Positions 55,196 to 63,818 of a stretch of DNA of 64,000 nucleotides are shown here, piece after piece (position 1 is the stretch's first letter; each line of letters starts with the position of its first letter). The position numbers and the translations under genes were made by a program. Below the pieces are notes generated by a model. That model was not told where the DNA came from, searched no databases, and saw only the letters and a list, made by a program, of their open reading frames with translations. Source of the stretch: Novosphingobium sp. RL4. Its GTDB lineage: Bacteria > Pseudomonadota > Alphaproteobacteria > Sphingomonadales > Sphingomonadaceae. The stretch is taken from the NCBI RefSeq assembly GCF_035658495.1, contig NZ_CP141944.1:3518501-3582500 (forward strand), in the 5' to 3' direction.

Positions 55196-55234
55196 ACGGT
55201 CCGGGAAAAAACGGTCCGGGAAAAAACGGATCCG
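55196..55234. repeat. Short tandem repeat ACGGTCCGGGAAAAA, about 2.6 units
   Basis: Two exact 15-base units at 55196-55210 and 55211-55225 are followed by a partial third, ACGGATCCG. It lies in the non-coding gap after the tRNA terminator. No function is evident. Confidence 0.8.
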
Positions 55235-55317
55235 CACGACCCGGCCTCCGCCGATCGGCCACTGCCATCCCGCACTTCGATCAGGCGCCTGAAATCCAGG
55301 CTACCCGAGCACCCTTT

Positions 55318-56190
55318 TCAGGCTACGGCGCGCGCTGTCGGCCTGGCGGTCTTGCCGGGCGTTTCCGGCGGCAGTTCGCCCAGCAGGTCCCGCACCACTG
55401 CATATGTCCGGTCATTGTCCACGTCGATCGCCTGGGTGCCGTCGGCCATGACCACGGCGCGCACGCGCAGCCGCAGGCGGCGCGAAGCCCGCACCACCGC
55501 ACCCGAAAGCGTCTCCAGCCGCAGCTTGACCATGAGCAGCCCGGCAAGGCCCAGTGCCCGCCAGATCCGGGCGCCCTCGCGGTCGGAGGCGCCCCGGCCG
55601 CGAAACACGTCAACCGCGTGGACGAAACGCGTCCCCGCCATGCCATAAAGGTCGCACGCCGCGAACTCGCCGTCGCGCAAGGCTATATAGCTGCGCAGCG
55701 CATTGGGATGCGCGGCTTCCACCGCCTCGCGCCGGGCCAGCGCGAAAGTGACATCGCAGCTTTCCAGCGCATCGGCCATGGCGTCGATCGATTCCGCGCT
55801 GAGCAGGGCGTGGTCGGCGGTGGTGACGAGCAGCGGGCCATCCCAGTCCTCCGCCGCCGCGCGCACGCTTGCCGCGATATCCTGCCGCGCTTCCACCAGC
55901 GCCACGCTGCCGCGCCCCGGCAGCCGCGTCAGCACGTCCCACACCGGGTCGAACGCCTCCCGCTCCACGCAGACCGCAAGGCTGGCGACGCGGGGATGCT
56001 GCGCCGCCGTCTGCAGCACATGGGCGATGAGCGGCCGCCCCGCCAGCGGCACGAGGCAGCGGTGCCTTTCGCCGAAACGCTCTGCCAGTGGATCGATTCC
56101 GCCGGGGCCGAGGCCATGCCCCGCCAGCACCACCAGCCGCAGGGGCAGGCGCTCGATACCGTCGCTATCAGGAGAAACCGGTGAAGCCAT
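55318..56190 (-). CDS. MobA-like nucleotidyltransferase domain protein
   Basis: 290 residues. The fold of NTP transferases is visible: LVVLAGHGLG in place of the usual LAGGxxxRM, CLVPLAGRPLIAHVLQTA, then LLVTTADHALLS with the metal-binding Asp. The loop carrying the nucleotide Gly-rich signature is altered, so catalysis is unsure. Later regions (SYIALRDGEFAACDLYG) resemble sphingomonad NTP_transf_3 proteins. The ATG at 56190 has a weak ribosome site. It is divergent from the HerA-like gene. Confidence 0.78.
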   Translation of the reverse strand: MASPVSPDSDGIERLPLRLVVLAGHGLGPGGIDPLAERFGERHRCLVPLAGRPLIAHVLQTAAQHPRVASLAVCVEREAFDPVWDVLTRLPGRGSVALVEARQDIAASVRAAAEDWDGPLLVTTADHALLSAESIDAMADALESCDVTFALARREAVEAAHPNALRSYIALRDGEFAACDLYGMAGTRFVHAVDVFRGRGASDREGARIWRALGLAGLLMVKLRLETLSGAVVRASRRLRLRVRAVVMADGTQAIDVDNDRTYAVVRDLLGELPPETPGKTARPTARAVA

Positions 56191-56347
56191 AATCTGCGTC
56201 GCTATGCCGCGCGCGTGTGACAGCCCCGTGACCGGCGCGGAAATCCGCGATTTTCGCATGACGCGCCGCAAGCCGATGCGCACAAGCTATGGATAAAGCC
56301 GCAGCATTGCCTTGCCTCTCGCGCCCGGCTTGCGCAAGGCATGCGGC

Positions 56348-57826
56348 GTGAGCGCGAATATCGTGATCGGCCAGACCCCGCAGGGCGAGTCGATCGAAAT
56401 CGACATCAAGGAACTTCTGGCGACCCGCCTGCTGGTGCAGGGCAATTCCGGGTCCGGCAAGTCGCACCTGCTGCGCCGCCTGCTCGAGGAGAGCGCCTCC
56501 ATCGTGCAACAGGTGGTGATCGACCCCGAGGGAGACTTCGTCAGCCTGGCCGAGGAATTCGGCCATGTCGTGATCGACGGCGCCGCCTATGCGGAAGGCG
56601 AGATCGTCCGGCTGGGCGCGCGCATCCGCGAACACCGCGCCTCGGTCGTCCTCGCGCTCGACGAGCTTGAGATCGACCAGCAGATGAAATGCGCCGCGCA
56701 GTTCCTCAACGCCATGTTCGATGCCCCGCGCGAACAGTGGTATCCCGCGCTGGTCGTGGTGGACGAGGCGCAGATGTTCGCCCCCGCCGCCGCCGGCGAA
56801 GTGTCCGAGGAGGCGCGCCGCGTCAGCCTCGCGGCGATGACGAACCTGATGTGCCGGGGCCGCAAGCGCGGCCTTGCCGGGGTCATCGCCACCCAGCGCC
56901 TCGCCAAGCTGGCCAAGAACGTGGCGGCCGAAGCCTCGAACTTCCTGATGGGCCGCACCTTCCTCGACATCGACATGATCCGCGCCGCCGACCTGCTGGG
57001 CATGGAGCGCCGCCAGGCGGAACAGATCCGCGACCTGGCGCGCGGCCAGTTCCTCGGCCTCGGCCCGGCGATCAGCCGCCGCCCGGTGGCGGTGAACATC
57101 GGCACGGTCCTGACCGGTGCCAAGTCGGTCACCCCCGGCCTCACCCCGTTGCCCACGGCGACCACCGAGGAACTGCGCGAACTGCTGCACGACAATCTCC
57201 ACGTCGAGCCGGAACGCCCCGATTTTCCGCGTCCCGCCCCGCGCCCCGCGATCGACGTCGAGGAACTGAGCGAATCGATCGCGCACGGCCCCTCCGCCGG
57301 CCCGTCTTCCGCACCGCCGCCGCGCCCCGAACGGCCCGAGCCGGAGCCGGAAGAAAACCGGGCGGCCATGCTCGAAATCCTGAACACCATGGCGCAGGAC
57401 CCGGATTGCACGTTCCAGTCCGCGACCACGCTGTTCCAGGACTTCACCATTCGCTGCCGCATGAAGGGCATCTCGGTGCGCGGGCTCGATGCGACGATGT
57501 TCCGCCGCGGTTTCGCCGCCGCCATCGCCGGTATCGAGGACCCCGACGACGAACGCTGGTTCGATCTGGTCAACCTTGCCAAGCACGTTCCCGACGATGC
57601 GCTGGCGCCGTTCTACATGATCGCGCGCGCCGCCATGAACGACGAGCCCTGCCCAGACGACATGGTCCTGGCCCGCGTCTACGGCACCAGCAGCCCCCGC
57701 CGCGTGCAGCGCCTGCTGGACTATCTGGAAAAGGACGGGCTCATCGTCGTGCGCACGGACTTTTCGGGCAAGCGTTCGGTCGGACTGCCCGATCTCGGGG
57801 TTACAACCGCGCCCGTCGAGGGGTAA
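56348..57826 (+). CDS. HerA/DUF87-type ATPase
   Basis: 492 residues with a GTG start. Walker A GNSGSGKS is at 32-39, and Walker B is LVVVDEAQM. VIATQRLAKLAKNVAAEASNFLMGRTF resembles the arginine-finger/sensor region of HerA-FtsK ATPases. A Pro/Glu-rich linker leads to a C-terminal winged-helix-like region (SPRRVQRLLDYLEKDGLIVV). The protein may be a DNA-translocating or DNA-repair ATPase; no NurA-like nuclease is adjacent. Two small genes follow in the same direction. Confidence 0.85.
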   Translation: MSANIVIGQTPQGESIEIDIKELLATRLLVQGNSGSGKSHLLRRLLEESASIVQQVVIDPEGDFVSLAEEFGHVVIDGAAYAEGEIVRLGARIREHRASVVLALDELEIDQQMKCAAQFLNAMFDAPREQWYPALVVVDEAQMFAPAAAGEVSEEARRVSLAAMTNLMCRGRKRGLAGVIATQRLAKLAKNVAAEASNFLMGRTFLDIDMIRAADLLGMERRQAEQIRDLARGQFLGLGPAISRRPVAVNIGTVLTGAKSVTPGLTPLPTATTEELRELLHDNLHVEPERPDFPRPAPRPAIDVEELSESIAHGPSAGPSSAPPPRPERPEPEPEENRAAMLEILNTMAQDPDCTFQSATTLFQDFTIRCRMKGISVRGLDATMFRRGFAAAIAGIEDPDDERWFDLVNLAKHVPDDALAPFYMIARAAMNDEPCPDDMVLARVYGTSSPRRVQRLLDYLEKDGLIVVRTDFSGKRSVGLPDLGVTTAPVEG

Positions 57827-57835
57827 AAGGCCGTC

Positions 57836-58027
57836 ATGGCCGAGATCATCAACCTTCGCATGGCCCGCAAGGCCAAGGCGCGCGACGCCGCCCGGACCCA
57901 GGCGGACACCGCCCGCGCGCAGCATGGCCGCACCAAGCACGAACGCCGGGCGACCGAGGCGGAAATCACGCGTCTGGGCCGCATCGTGGACGGTGCCAGG
58001 CGAACCCCGGAACAAGGCGAAGACTGA
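57836..58027 (+). CDS. DUF4169 small basic protein
   Basis: 63 residues, very rich in Arg/Ala, almost entirely helical: INLRMARKAKARDAAR followed by HGRTKHERRATEAE. This is the DUF4169 pattern. It follows the HerA-like gene by 9 bases and its TGA overlaps the next ATG. The function is unknown; nucleic-acid binding is plausible from its charge. Confidence 0.85.
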   Translation: MAEIINLRMARKAKARDAARTQADTARAQHGRTKHERRATEAEITRLGRIVDGARRTPEQGED

Positions 58028-58233
58028 TGCGCACGACTTATCTCGACGCCACGGTGCGCCTGTACCACCTCGATTCCGGCCCGGACGGCGGCGCCGCCAG
58101 CACGCTGTTCTACGGCACCCTGGCCGAGGCCATGGACATGGCCGCCCGGCAACCCGAAGAGGTGCAGGACGGCCTGTTCATCGCCACCGACAATGACGTG
58201 GTGGCCTATGTCGATCTGATCGAGGGCTGGTAG
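58027..58233 (+). CDS. 68-residue protein of unknown function
   Basis: The ATG at 58027 shares a base with the previous stop (TGATG). The protein MRTTYLDATVRLYHLDSGPD is followed by FYGTLAEAMDMAARQPEEVQ and ends FIATDNDVVAYVDLIEGW. It is acidic and probably a small cytoplasmic partner of the preceding genes. No family is recognised. Confidence 0.75.
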   Translation: MRTTYLDATVRLYHLDSGPDGGAASTLFYGTLAEAMDMAARQPEEVQDGLFIATDNDVVAYVDLIEGW

Positions 58234-58237
58234 AAAC

Positions 58238-58729
58238 TCAGAACCGCGCCTGAAGGCCGGCCGCCAGATAGTGGTCGCCGATATTGCCCTTCACGTCGAT
58301 GCGCGGAAGGATCGGCATGGAGACCGTGCCGTAGGCCCGCAGGTCGTCACCGATCAGCCGCGCGCCGACACCCAGGCCGAGCGACATCGGCAGGCGGTAC
58401 ATCGCCTCTACCTTTCCAAAGAACCTGGTGCCGGAATTGTCGCACTTGCCGTCGGAAACCTGCGCGCCGCTGCTGCGGTTGAAGCACTGCGAATCGTCCG
58501 TGAAGTAGCCGGGATGGTCGCGGTGGTGGAAGAACACGCCCGCGCCGGGCGTGATGCTGAAGCCGCCGTCCTGGATCACCGGCACGCCGATCGCCAGTTC
58601 GCCGCCCCAGTCCCCTTCCGCGCGGGCCACGTTGGCCTCGGCCGTCACTTTCGCGGCGGCGGGCGTGGCAGCGGCGAACAGCGCGGCCGGAGCGACGACG
58701 GCGGCAAGCGCGGCAAGACGGATTTTCAT
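58238..58729 (-). CDS. Small outer-membrane-like protein
   Basis: 163 residues with a Sec signal peptide (MKIRLAALAAVVAPAALFAAATPAAA). The mature part has beta-type alternation (GELAIGVPVIQ, FSITPGAGVFF, FFGKVEAMYRLPMSLGLGVGARLIG) and ends AGLQARF with a terminal Phe. Two cysteines (QCFNRSSGAQVSDGKC) could form a loop disulfide. It probably folds as a small beta-barrel or surface protein. The start is at 58729. Confidence 0.8.
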   Translation of the reverse strand: MKIRLAALAAVVAPAALFAAATPAAAKVTAEANVARAEGDWGGELAIGVPVIQDGGFSITPGAGVFFHHRDHPGYFTDDSQCFNRSSGAQVSDGKCDNSGTRFFGKVEAMYRLPMSLGLGVGARLIGDDLRAYGTVSMPILPRIDVKGNIGDHYLAAGLQARF

Positions 58730-58962
58730 GATATGTCCTTGAATTGCGATATCTGGAATTCTCTGCCGAGGCGTAGGATTCCGGCAGGGTAAAGCGCAAG
58801 ACGGGCCGATTCGTTCCAACCCGGACAGGGCTCGATCCATCCCGCGCCGCCGGGCCGGAACGGTGCGGTTACTCCAAAGAGACGTACCCGAAACGGATCG
58901 CGGCGCTTGCGGCGACAGGTGGCGGCAGGCAGACTTTCCCGGTCACACCGCAAGGAAACGGC

Positions 58963-59997
58963 ATGATCTTCGAGCAAATCGCCACGGGCGGCTGCCAGTC
59001 ATACCTGCTCGGCTGCGAAGCCAGCCGCGCCGCGATCCTGATCGACCCGGAACAGTCCCAGATCGATCGCTATGTCGGCCTGGCGAGCCAGCTCGGCGTC
59101 CATATCCGCTACGTGCTCGACACGCACACGCATGCCGATCACTTCTCCGCCAGCCGCGAACTGGGCAGGCTGCTGCGCGCGCCGGTGGTGATGAACCGCC
59201 TGAGCCCTGCCCCTTATGCCGGGATGCGACTGGACGATGGGGACATGCTGATCGTCGGCGAGTTGCGCCTGCGCGCCCTGCACACGCCGGGGCATACGCG
59301 CGATTCGATGTGCATCCTTGCCGCGGACCGGGTCTTCACCGGAGACACGCTGCTGATCGGCGGCACCGGGCGCACCGATCTTCCCACCGGCGATCCCGCC
59401 GCCCTTCATGACAGCCTGTTCGGCAAGCTGCTGAAACTTCCGCCAGAAACGCTGGTCTATCCCGCGCATGACTACAAGGGCCGCAGCCATTCCACCATCG
59501 GCGCCGAAATCGCCGAAAATCCGCGCCTGCAAAAGACCGACCGGGATGAATTCGTGGCGATGATGCAGCATCTGGACCTGGCCGCGCCCACCCATCTCAC
59601 CGAAGCGCTGCGCACCAACATGAACGGCGGCAGGACCGTTGCCCAGCTTCTCGCCGAAGCCGCCGCGCGCGTTCCCTTCATCGCGCTGGAGGAATTGAAC
59701 GCGCGGATCGGCACCCTAGCCGGCGACATGATCGTGCTCGACGTGCGCGAGAAGGAAGCGTTCGAGGCCGGCCATATTCCCGGCGCCGTCCACCTGCCGC
59801 GCGGCCAGCTCGAACTGCGGGTCAACGCGATGCTCTGCGATCCCACCGCCCGGCTGGTGACATGCTGCGAATTCGGCAAGATCTCCACGCTGGCCGCCGC
59901 GACCTTGCGCGAACTGGGGTTCCTACGCGCGGTCGCGCTGGACGGCGGCGTCAAGGCATGGGCAGAGGCGGGCTATCCGGTCGAACGTCAGGCCTGA
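58963..59997 (+). CDS. Metallo-beta-lactamase-fold persulfide dioxygenase fused to rhodanese
   Basis: 344 residues. The metal motif HTHADH is at 55-60, with TPGHT and PAHDYKG further on, which fits the ETHE1-like mononuclear-iron dioxygenases. A C-terminal rhodanese domain (about 245-344) has DVREKEAFEAGHIPGAVHLP and a paired cysteine C301-C302 in TCCEFGKIS at the active-site loop. Such fusions oxidise glutathione persulfide and transfer sulfane sulfur. The 3' end overlaps the convergent L,D-transpeptidase gene by 10 bases. Confidence 0.93.
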   Translation: MIFEQIATGGCQSYLLGCEASRAAILIDPEQSQIDRYVGLASQLGVHIRYVLDTHTHADHFSASRELGRLLRAPVVMNRLSPAPYAGMRLDDGDMLIVGELRLRALHTPGHTRDSMCILAADRVFTGDTLLIGGTGRTDLPTGDPAALHDSLFGKLLKLPPETLVYPAHDYKGRSHSTIGAEIAENPRLQKTDRDEFVAMMQHLDLAAPTHLTEALRTNMNGGRTVAQLLAEAAARVPFIALEELNARIGTLAGDMIVLDVREKEAFEAGHIPGAVHLPRGQLELRVNAMLCDPTARLVTCCEFGKISTLAAATLRELGFLRAVALDGGVKAWAEAGYPVERQA

Positions 59998-61067
59998 AAC
60001 ACCACTTTCGTTCCCGCCGAAACCATCTGCGCCAGCCGCGCGGCGTCCCAATTGGTCAGGCGCACGCAGCCATGGCTTTCGGTGCGGCCGATGTTCTGGG
60101 GTTCGGGCGTGCCGTGAATGCCGTAGTGCGCCTTGGACAAGTCCAGCCAGACCACGCCGACAGGCCCGTTCGGCCCCGGCGGCAGGAGCTTGTCCTTCGC
60201 GCTTTTCTTGGCATCCCAGAACAGGTCCGGGTTGAAGTGATAGTCCGGATTGCGCGCCTCTCCCACGATCTTCCAGGTGCCGAGCGGCAGGGGATCGTGG
60301 CCGCTGCCGGTGGTCACCGGGAACTGCGCGATCAGCTTGTTCGCACCGTCATAGACCCGCAGCGCGCCATCGGACTTGTCGACCACGACGTGATCGGCCC
60401 TGGGTTGCTCCGCCGCGACGCCAAGGCGCTGGAGGGTATCGGCCCAGCCGCTCTCGTCCCCCTCGATGGTCGCAAGTCCGGCATCGCGAACGTCGGGCAC
60501 CCGGATCGTCCGCCCCGCGCCCAGCACCGTGCCTGCGCCGTTGAGCGCCAGCAGCGTTTCGGGCGTGGTGTGGAACCGTTCGGCCAGCGCCTCGGCCATG
60601 CTGCGGTATCCCAGGTGCTTGAACCGCGCCTGCCCGGCCATGTCCTTGGGCAGGTCCGGCACGAACGGGCCTCTCGCGAAGTCCGCCGGGATCACCACGT
60701 TGCGCGTTCCAGCGCTGTCGCTGCCCGAAAGCAGCGCCTGCTGGGTCGCCGGGTCCAGCCTGCCGCTTGCCGGCAGGCCCCGTGCTTGCTGGAACCCGCT
60801 GAGGGCGAGGCGGTAGGACTGGCCTTTCTTGCCGTCTATCACGCCGGAGGAGAAGCCGAGCCGGTCGAGCGCGACTTGCGCGCGCAGCACGAGGCTGTCG
60901 GCCGATTCGGTGGCGGCGCCGCCCGGCGCGTCGGCAAAGGCCAGTCCCTGCCCCGGCGATGTCGCGCCGGTGCGCTCACCGGAAGGGGCACGCTCGGAAT
61001 GGCAGGCGGAGAGCAGCAGGGCCGCGGCGACGGAGACAAGCGGCAGGGTTCGCAACACGCGGGGCAT
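59988..61067 (-). CDS. L,D-transpeptidase lipoprotein with peptidoglycan-binding domain
   Basis: 359 residues. A lipobox (LLLSAC, Cys 22) predicts lipid anchoring. A PG_binding_1-like region (RAQVALDRLGFSSGVIDGKKG, SYRLALSGFQQARGL) follows. The YkuD catalytic motif is ESHGCVR, Cys 334, with HGTP upstream. It would cross-link or modify peptidoglycan, or attach proteins to it. The ATG at 61067 is chosen because the lipobox is then well placed. Confidence 0.93.
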   Translation of the reverse strand: MPRVLRTLPLVSVAAALLLSACHSERAPSGERTGATSPGQGLAFADAPGGAATESADSLVLRAQVALDRLGFSSGVIDGKKGQSYRLALSGFQQARGLPASGRLDPATQQALLSGSDSAGTRNVVIPADFARGPFVPDLPKDMAGQARFKHLGYRSMAEALAERFHTTPETLLALNGAGTVLGAGRTIRVPDVRDAGLATIEGDESGWADTLQRLGVAAEQPRADHVVVDKSDGALRVYDGANKLIAQFPVTTGSGHDPLPLGTWKIVGEARNPDYHFNPDLFWDAKKSAKDKLLPPGPNGPVGVVWLDLSKAHYGIHGTPEPQNIGRTESHGCVRLTNWDAARLAQMVSAGTKVVFQA

Positions 61068-61263
61068 CCTTCTTTTTTCCTCTTTCCCCATCAACGCGCG
61101 AAGCCGCGCCCGGCTTCACGGCGGCGCGCGTTTTTGTGCCGCACGCCGCCACCTGCTCACGCCGCGCCTGCCGCCCAACCTGCCGGAAGCGCGCGTCCCA
61201 CCGTGCCGGAGGCGCGCCCACCCCCATTGTGCCGGAGGCCCGCTTGCCATACCGGCTGGCGCG

Positions 61264-62457
61264 ATGAGCAGGTTCGATTCCTTCTTCGCGGCGGCACTCG
61301 GCCGGATCGAGAGCGCCGGACAGCGCCGCATCTTGCGTCCCGCCGCGCTGGAGCCCGGCGGCCGCATCCGGCGCGGCGGCCGCGAGCTGATCGACTTTTC
61401 CAGCAACGACTATCTCGGCCTTGCCCGGCATCCGCTGCTGGTCGAACGCGCCCGCGCATGGACCGAGGCCCTGGGCACCGGCTCCGGCGCCTCCCGGCTG
61501 GTAACCGGCACGAGCGAGGCGCATCTCGCGCTCGAAGCCCGGATCGCCGCGTTCAAACATGCCGAGGCGGCGCTGATCTTCGCCAGCGGCTGGCAGGCCA
61601 ATGCCGCGGTGATCCCCGCCCTGCTCGCCGCCGCGCCCGGCGCCATGGTCTTCACCGACCGGCTGGTCCACGCCTCCATGCACGCCGGCATCGCCATTTC
61701 CGGCACGCGCCAGCACCGTTTCCGCCACAACGACCTCGATCACCTGGAGGAGCTGCTGGCCGGCAAGGGCCGTGACGCGCCCGCCCGGCTGATCCTTACC
61801 GAAAGCGTGTTCTCGATGGACGGGGACCGCGCCGATATCGCCCGCCTGGCCGATATCGCCGCCCGGCACGACGCCTTCCTGTTCGCCGACGAAGCCCATG
61901 CCACCGGCGTGCTCGGCCCCGGCGGCGCGGGGCTTTCGGCGCAAGTGCCCGGCGGGATCGACCTCGTGATGGGCACCTTCAGCAAGGCGCTCGGCGGATT
62001 CGGCGCCTATGTCGCGGGATCGCGGGTGATGATCGACTACCTCGTCAACGCGGCGAGCGGCTTCGTCTTCACCACCGCCCCGCCGCCCGCCGTGCTTGGC
62101 GCGATCGACGCCGCGCTCGACCTCGTGCCGGCCATGGACGAGGAGCGCGCCCACCTCGCCGCGCTGGGCGAACGCCTGCGCCGCGGGCTCGCCGCGCTCG
62201 GCATCGACCATGGCGCGTCCAGCACGCAGATCGTCCCCGCCGTGATCGGCGCGGAAGAAGCGGCGCTGGGCCTCTCGCGCCAGCTGGAGGAACGCGGCCT
62301 GCTCGCCTCGGCGATCCGCCCGCCAACGGTGCCGCCGGGCACCAGCCGCCTGCGCCTTGCGCTGCGGGCAACTCATTCCAAAGCCGATATCGATGTCCTG
62401 CTGGAAGCCATCGGCGATGCGGTGGGCCCGATTTCGCAGGCCGGGGAACGGCGATGA
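61264..62457 (+). CDS. bioF: 8-amino-7-oxononanoate synthase
   Basis: 397 residues, PLP fold type I. ELIDFSSNDYLGLARHP, GTGSGASRLVTGTSEAH, DEAHATGVLGP and the PLP lysine K241 in GTFSKALGG are present. It condenses pimeloyl-ACP with alanine in biotin synthesis. The frame is open far upstream; ATG 61264 is used. Its stop overlaps the next gene by 4 nt. It starts the bio operon. Confidence 0.96.
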   Translation: MSRFDSFFAAALGRIESAGQRRILRPAALEPGGRIRRGGRELIDFSSNDYLGLARHPLLVERARAWTEALGTGSGASRLVTGTSEAHLALEARIAAFKHAEAALIFASGWQANAAVIPALLAAAPGAMVFTDRLVHASMHAGIAISGTRQHRFRHNDLDHLEELLAGKGRDAPARLILTESVFSMDGDRADIARLADIAARHDAFLFADEAHATGVLGPGGAGLSAQVPGGIDLVMGTFSKALGGFGAYVAGSRVMIDYLVNAASGFVFTTAPPPAVLGAIDAALDLVPAMDEERAHLAALGERLRRGLAALGIDHGASSTQIVPAVIGAEEAALGLSRQLEERGLLASAIRPPTVPPGTSRLRLALRATHSKADIDVLLEAIGDAVGPISQAGERR

Positions 62458-63074
62458 AGCTGCTCTTCGCCCATGGCTGGGGTTTCGGCAGCGCATTCTG
62501 GGAACCGCTCGCGAACCTGCTGGCGGACATGCCGCAGGCGATCGACGATTGCGGCTACTTCGGCACGCCGCGCGCCTGCCGCGTGGAAGGCCCGTGCCTT
62601 GCGATAACCCACTCCTACGGCACGATGCGCGTGCTGGCCGATCCGCCGCCGGGGCTCGTCGGCATCGTGGCGATCAACGGGTTCGAGCGCTTCACCGCCC
62701 GTCCCGACCGCGCGGGCGTCCCGGTGCGCGTGGTGGACCGGATGCTGCGCCGTTTCGGCGAGGACCCGCGCGCCGTGCTCGCCGAGTTCCGCCGCCAGTG
62801 CGGTGCAGGCGATGGCTTCGGCGAAATCGACGCGGACCTGCTCCGCACCGACTTGCTGCGCCTGCGCGATGCCCAGCCGCCGCTGCCGGCGGTGCCGGTA
62901 CTTTCGCTGCAAGGCGCGCGCGACCCGCTTTTGCCCGAGGCGATGCGGGCCGCCGTTTTCGCGGGCGCGGCCGTGAGCCGGATCGAAAGCGCCGCGGGCG
63001 GACACCTCCTGCCGCTGGAAGCGCCGGAGCTTTGCGCCGGGGCGGTGCGCGGCATGATCGGGCACGGAGCATGA
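62454..63074 (+). CDS. Alpha/beta hydrolase in the bioH/bioG position
   Basis: 206 residues, compact for the fold. Near the N-terminus is FAHGWGFGSAFWEPL; the nucleophile elbow is THSYGT with Ser 54, the candidate acid is Asp 157 in GARDPLLP, and the His is 184 in GGHLLP. Position between bioF and bioC strongly suggests it removes the methyl ester from pimeloyl-ACP. It is shorter than E. coli BioH, and the lid region is reduced. It overlaps both neighbours by 4 nt. Confidence 0.85.
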   Translation: MKLLFAHGWGFGSAFWEPLANLLADMPQAIDDCGYFGTPRACRVEGPCLAITHSYGTMRVLADPPPGLVGIVAINGFERFTARPDRAGVPVRVVDRMLRRFGEDPRAVLAEFRRQCGAGDGFGEIDADLLRTDLLRLRDAQPPLPAVPVLSLQGARDPLLPEAMRAAVFAGAAVSRIESAAGGHLLPLEAPELCAGAVRGMIGHGA

Positions 63075-63811
63075 ACGTTCCACGTGAAAGCATCGCCCGC
63101 GCCTTCGCCGGGGCTGCCGACTATGACGGCAACGCACGCATCCAGCGCGACATCGCGCAGGCCCTCGCCGCGCGGATCGCCGCGCTTGCCCTGCCCCGGC
63201 GCCCCCGCGTGCTGGAAATCGGCTGCGGCACCGGATTCCTCACGCAGGCACTGGCGGGCCTTGGCGGGGACTGGCTCGTCACCGACCTCTCGCCCGAGAT
63301 GCTGGAGCGTTGCCGGGCGCGGCTGGGCGAAGACGCGCACCGCCGCTTCGCCGTGCTCGACGGTGAGTACGGCGATCCCGGCGGCGGCCCGTTCGACCTG
63401 ATCTGCTCCAGCCTCGCCGTGCAGTGGTTCGACGATGCCCCGCGAGCGCTCGCCCGCATGGGCGGCTGGCTTGCACCCGGCGGCCACCTGATGGTGACGA
63501 CGCTCGGCCCCGGCAGTTTCGCGCAGTGGCGGGAAGCGCACGCGGCGGAGGGCCTCGCGGCCGGAACGCCCCGCTTCGCCCCGGTCGCGGCCTTCGGCGA
63601 CTTCTCCGTCACGGCCGAGAACCGCATCGAGCGCCATGACGATCCGCTCGCCTTCCTGCGCGCGCTCAAGGCCATAGGCGCGCACGCCGCCGATGCCGGG
63701 CACCGCCCGCTTTCTCCCGGCCAGTTGCGCCGGACGCTGGCTCGTTTTGCCCAAAGCGGATGCGAAGTCACTTACGAGGTCGTGACCTGTCACTTACACC
63801 GCGCTAGGTGA
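63071..63811 (+). CDS. bioC: Malonyl-ACP O-methyltransferase
   Basis: 246 residues. It starts with the BioC-like [28 protein letters not shown], then the SAM motif LEIGCGTGF at 48-56, [19 protein letters not shown], and the C-terminal region. It masks the malonyl carboxyl so that fatty acid synthesis can build pimeloyl-ACP. The ATGA overlap with the hydrolase gene indicates coupling. The next gene, bioD, begins 7 bases after its stop. Confidence 0.93.
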   Translation: MNVPRESIARAFAGAADYDGNARIQRDIAQALAARIAALALPRRPRVLEIGCGTGFLTQALAGLGGDWLVTDLSPEMLERCRARLGEDAHRRFAVLDGEYGDPGGGPFDLICSSLAVQWFDDAPRALARMGGWLAPGGHLMVTTLGPGSFAQWREAHAAEGLAAGTPRFAPVAAFGDFSVTAENRIERHDDPLAFLRALKAIGAHAADAGHRPLSPGQLRRTLARFAQSGCEVTYEVVTCHLHRAR

Positions 63812-63818
63812 GCGCCCC

